A stretch of DNA of 64,000 nt from Plasmodiophora brassicae (Eukaryota > Endomyxa: Phytomyxea > Phytomyxea > Plasmodiophorida), in assembly GCA_036867785.1 (NCBI GenBank), contig CP145412.1, forward strand, positions 124,001 through 188,000, in the 5' to 3' direction. Below the pieces are notes generated by a model, which was not told where the DNA came from, did not search any database, and worked only from the letters and a program-made list of their open reading frames with translations. This document shows, piece after piece, positions 63,401 through 64,000 of this stretch. Position numbers and translations under genes: made by a program. The stretch's first letter is position 1. Each line of letters starts with the position of its first letter.

Positions 63401-63975
63401 TTTGCAGCAGGTATCGCACCACCAGATCGTCATGTTCTCGCAGGTCGCGACCCAAATGTGCAAGCGCCAGACACGCTCCCAACCGCTGATTTCGTTTAGG
63501 GCGCCGTGAAAGGCGGAGAAGAAGATGGACAACGGAATCTAGGCTGACAGGAGAATCTTCACTGGTAGCCTTCGAAGGGTTCTGAAGAGGCCATCGGCAA
63601 AACTCGCGAAGACACATCGAGCAGAGATCGCGAAGAGCGCTATCCTTGTCAGCCAGCCCGTCAACCATAGCATCGACAAAGCATATGGCCTCCCGTTGCT
63701 CGTAACGGCTGTTCTGAGAAAACCATCGGCACAGTTGAAAGGCCAATGCCCGAAAAATTCGCGAAACAACAGGATCAGCATCAACAGCGAGGCGAAGAAC
63801 ATTCGGGAAAATGTGGCGGTATAAGCGGTAGAAAGGTGTGGCCTTGCGCTGATCGACGTCTCGCAAGCGTTGTCGAGGATCGCGGGCATTGTCAGCGATA
63901 CATTTACCAATAACAGCATGAAGCATCTCTGCTGCAGCGATCTTCAGCCTGCGATTCGGCGACTTCTGTGCCACG
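54473..63975 (-). CDS. PRKDC: DNA-dependent protein kinase catalytic subunit (3' part; 5' part outside window)
   Basis: A PIKK kinase runs from beyond the right edge to a stop at 54473-54475. An acceptor (TTTGCAG) at 63976-63982 shows that the last 25 bases of the window are intron. Long exons (63975-62553, 62497 to about 60650, about 60490-59665, 59403-58609, 58606-57275, 57020 to about 55960) encode helical repeats and the FAT region. The kinase reads MPGQYDGRSRPNADEHVRVV, LVKCGEDLRLDERIQLLF, SVIPMTRSLGLIEWIPDT, YIVGIGDRHL joined to DNFLVGERTG, and IDFGVAFGAG. The end SVDDQVACLLEHASDPALLG with RSWQGWRPFV is the FATC. The order and FATC are those of DNA-PKcs, the Ku-recruited kinase of end joining. 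Active-site residues are present. Several junctions (about 59.5, 60.5 and 57.0-57.3 kb) were not resolved. Confidence 0.88.
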
Positions 63976-64000
63976 CTGCAAATATATGGAAGAAGCGAAT

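Noticed and set aside
1-64000. tRNA genes, rRNA genes, CRISPR arrays, and DNA, LINE or LTR elements.
   Set aside because: I saw no B-box-like GGTTCGAnTCC with a cloverleaf, no rRNA words, no spaced identical repeats and no transposase, reverse transcriptase or integrase motifs. A dedicated tRNA or repeat search could still find short ones.

Overview
This is a eukaryotic nuclear window from a compact, intron-dense protist genome. I find about 25 protein-coding genes in 64 kb. Their introns are very short (about 43 to 71 nt wherever I could fix both ends, with one of about 109 nt), nearly all GT-AG, and exon phases close to complete proteins in most genes. Most of the window is GC-rich. I recognise no tRNA, rRNA, CRISPR array or intact transposon. 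The gene content is that of a non-animal eukaryote: RIT1, a plant-type zinc-binding protein, a Sabre/Hobbit-type bridge lipid transporter and DNA-PKcs. Several predicted secreted proteins (two with ankyrin repeats, two with C2H2 fingers, one with a pectate-lyase-like fold) fit a parasitic protist. My best guess is a plasmodiophorid (Rhizaria, Phytomyxea), at moderate confidence and by inference only.

Layout. 0-4 kb: a secreted C2H2-finger gene, two patches of a 10-bp palindromic repeat, and scrambled decayed copies of the 3' end of the large Sfi1-like gene located 20 kb downstream. 4-10 kb: an AGC kinase, RIT1, a small zinc-binding protein head-to-head with IMP4, and an inositol monophosphatase pseudogene. 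10-16.5 kb: a secreted ankyrin protein, a secreted C2H2 protein and a secreted beta-helix protein. 16.7-25 kb: GPKOW, a tiny membrane protein, a giant Sfi1-like protein of about 1,845 residues and a putative metalloprotease. 25.7-31 kb: a PH/FYVE/TKL-kinase protein and a secreted ankyrin protein with a hydrophobic tail. 31-44 kb: TMEM260-like, DDX21-like, uS11 (RPS14), NDUFAF2-like, ALG9, an ORF with a possible aspartic-protease fold, CSN5, SMU1 and a small secreted protein. 44-52.8 kb: an 18-exon BLTP2/Hobbit gene. 53-54.4 kb: a long imperfect palindrome and a tandem repeat. 54.5-64 kb: the 3' part of a DNA-PKcs gene that runs out of the window.

How the genes fit together. Four genes act in ribosome production or translation start (IMP4, DDX21-like, uS11, RIT1). 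All four carry, just upstream of the start codon, a doublet of a CGGAnnCCG-type element repeated at a period of 11 to 12 bp. This looks like a ribosome-biogenesis promoter element and is the most interesting regulatory signal I see. GPKOW and SMU1 are both spliceosomal, as expected for an intron-rich genome. TMEM260 and ALG9 both act in ER glycosylation. The secreted genes form a loose host-interaction set. No gene fusion or operon-like organisation is needed to explain the layout.
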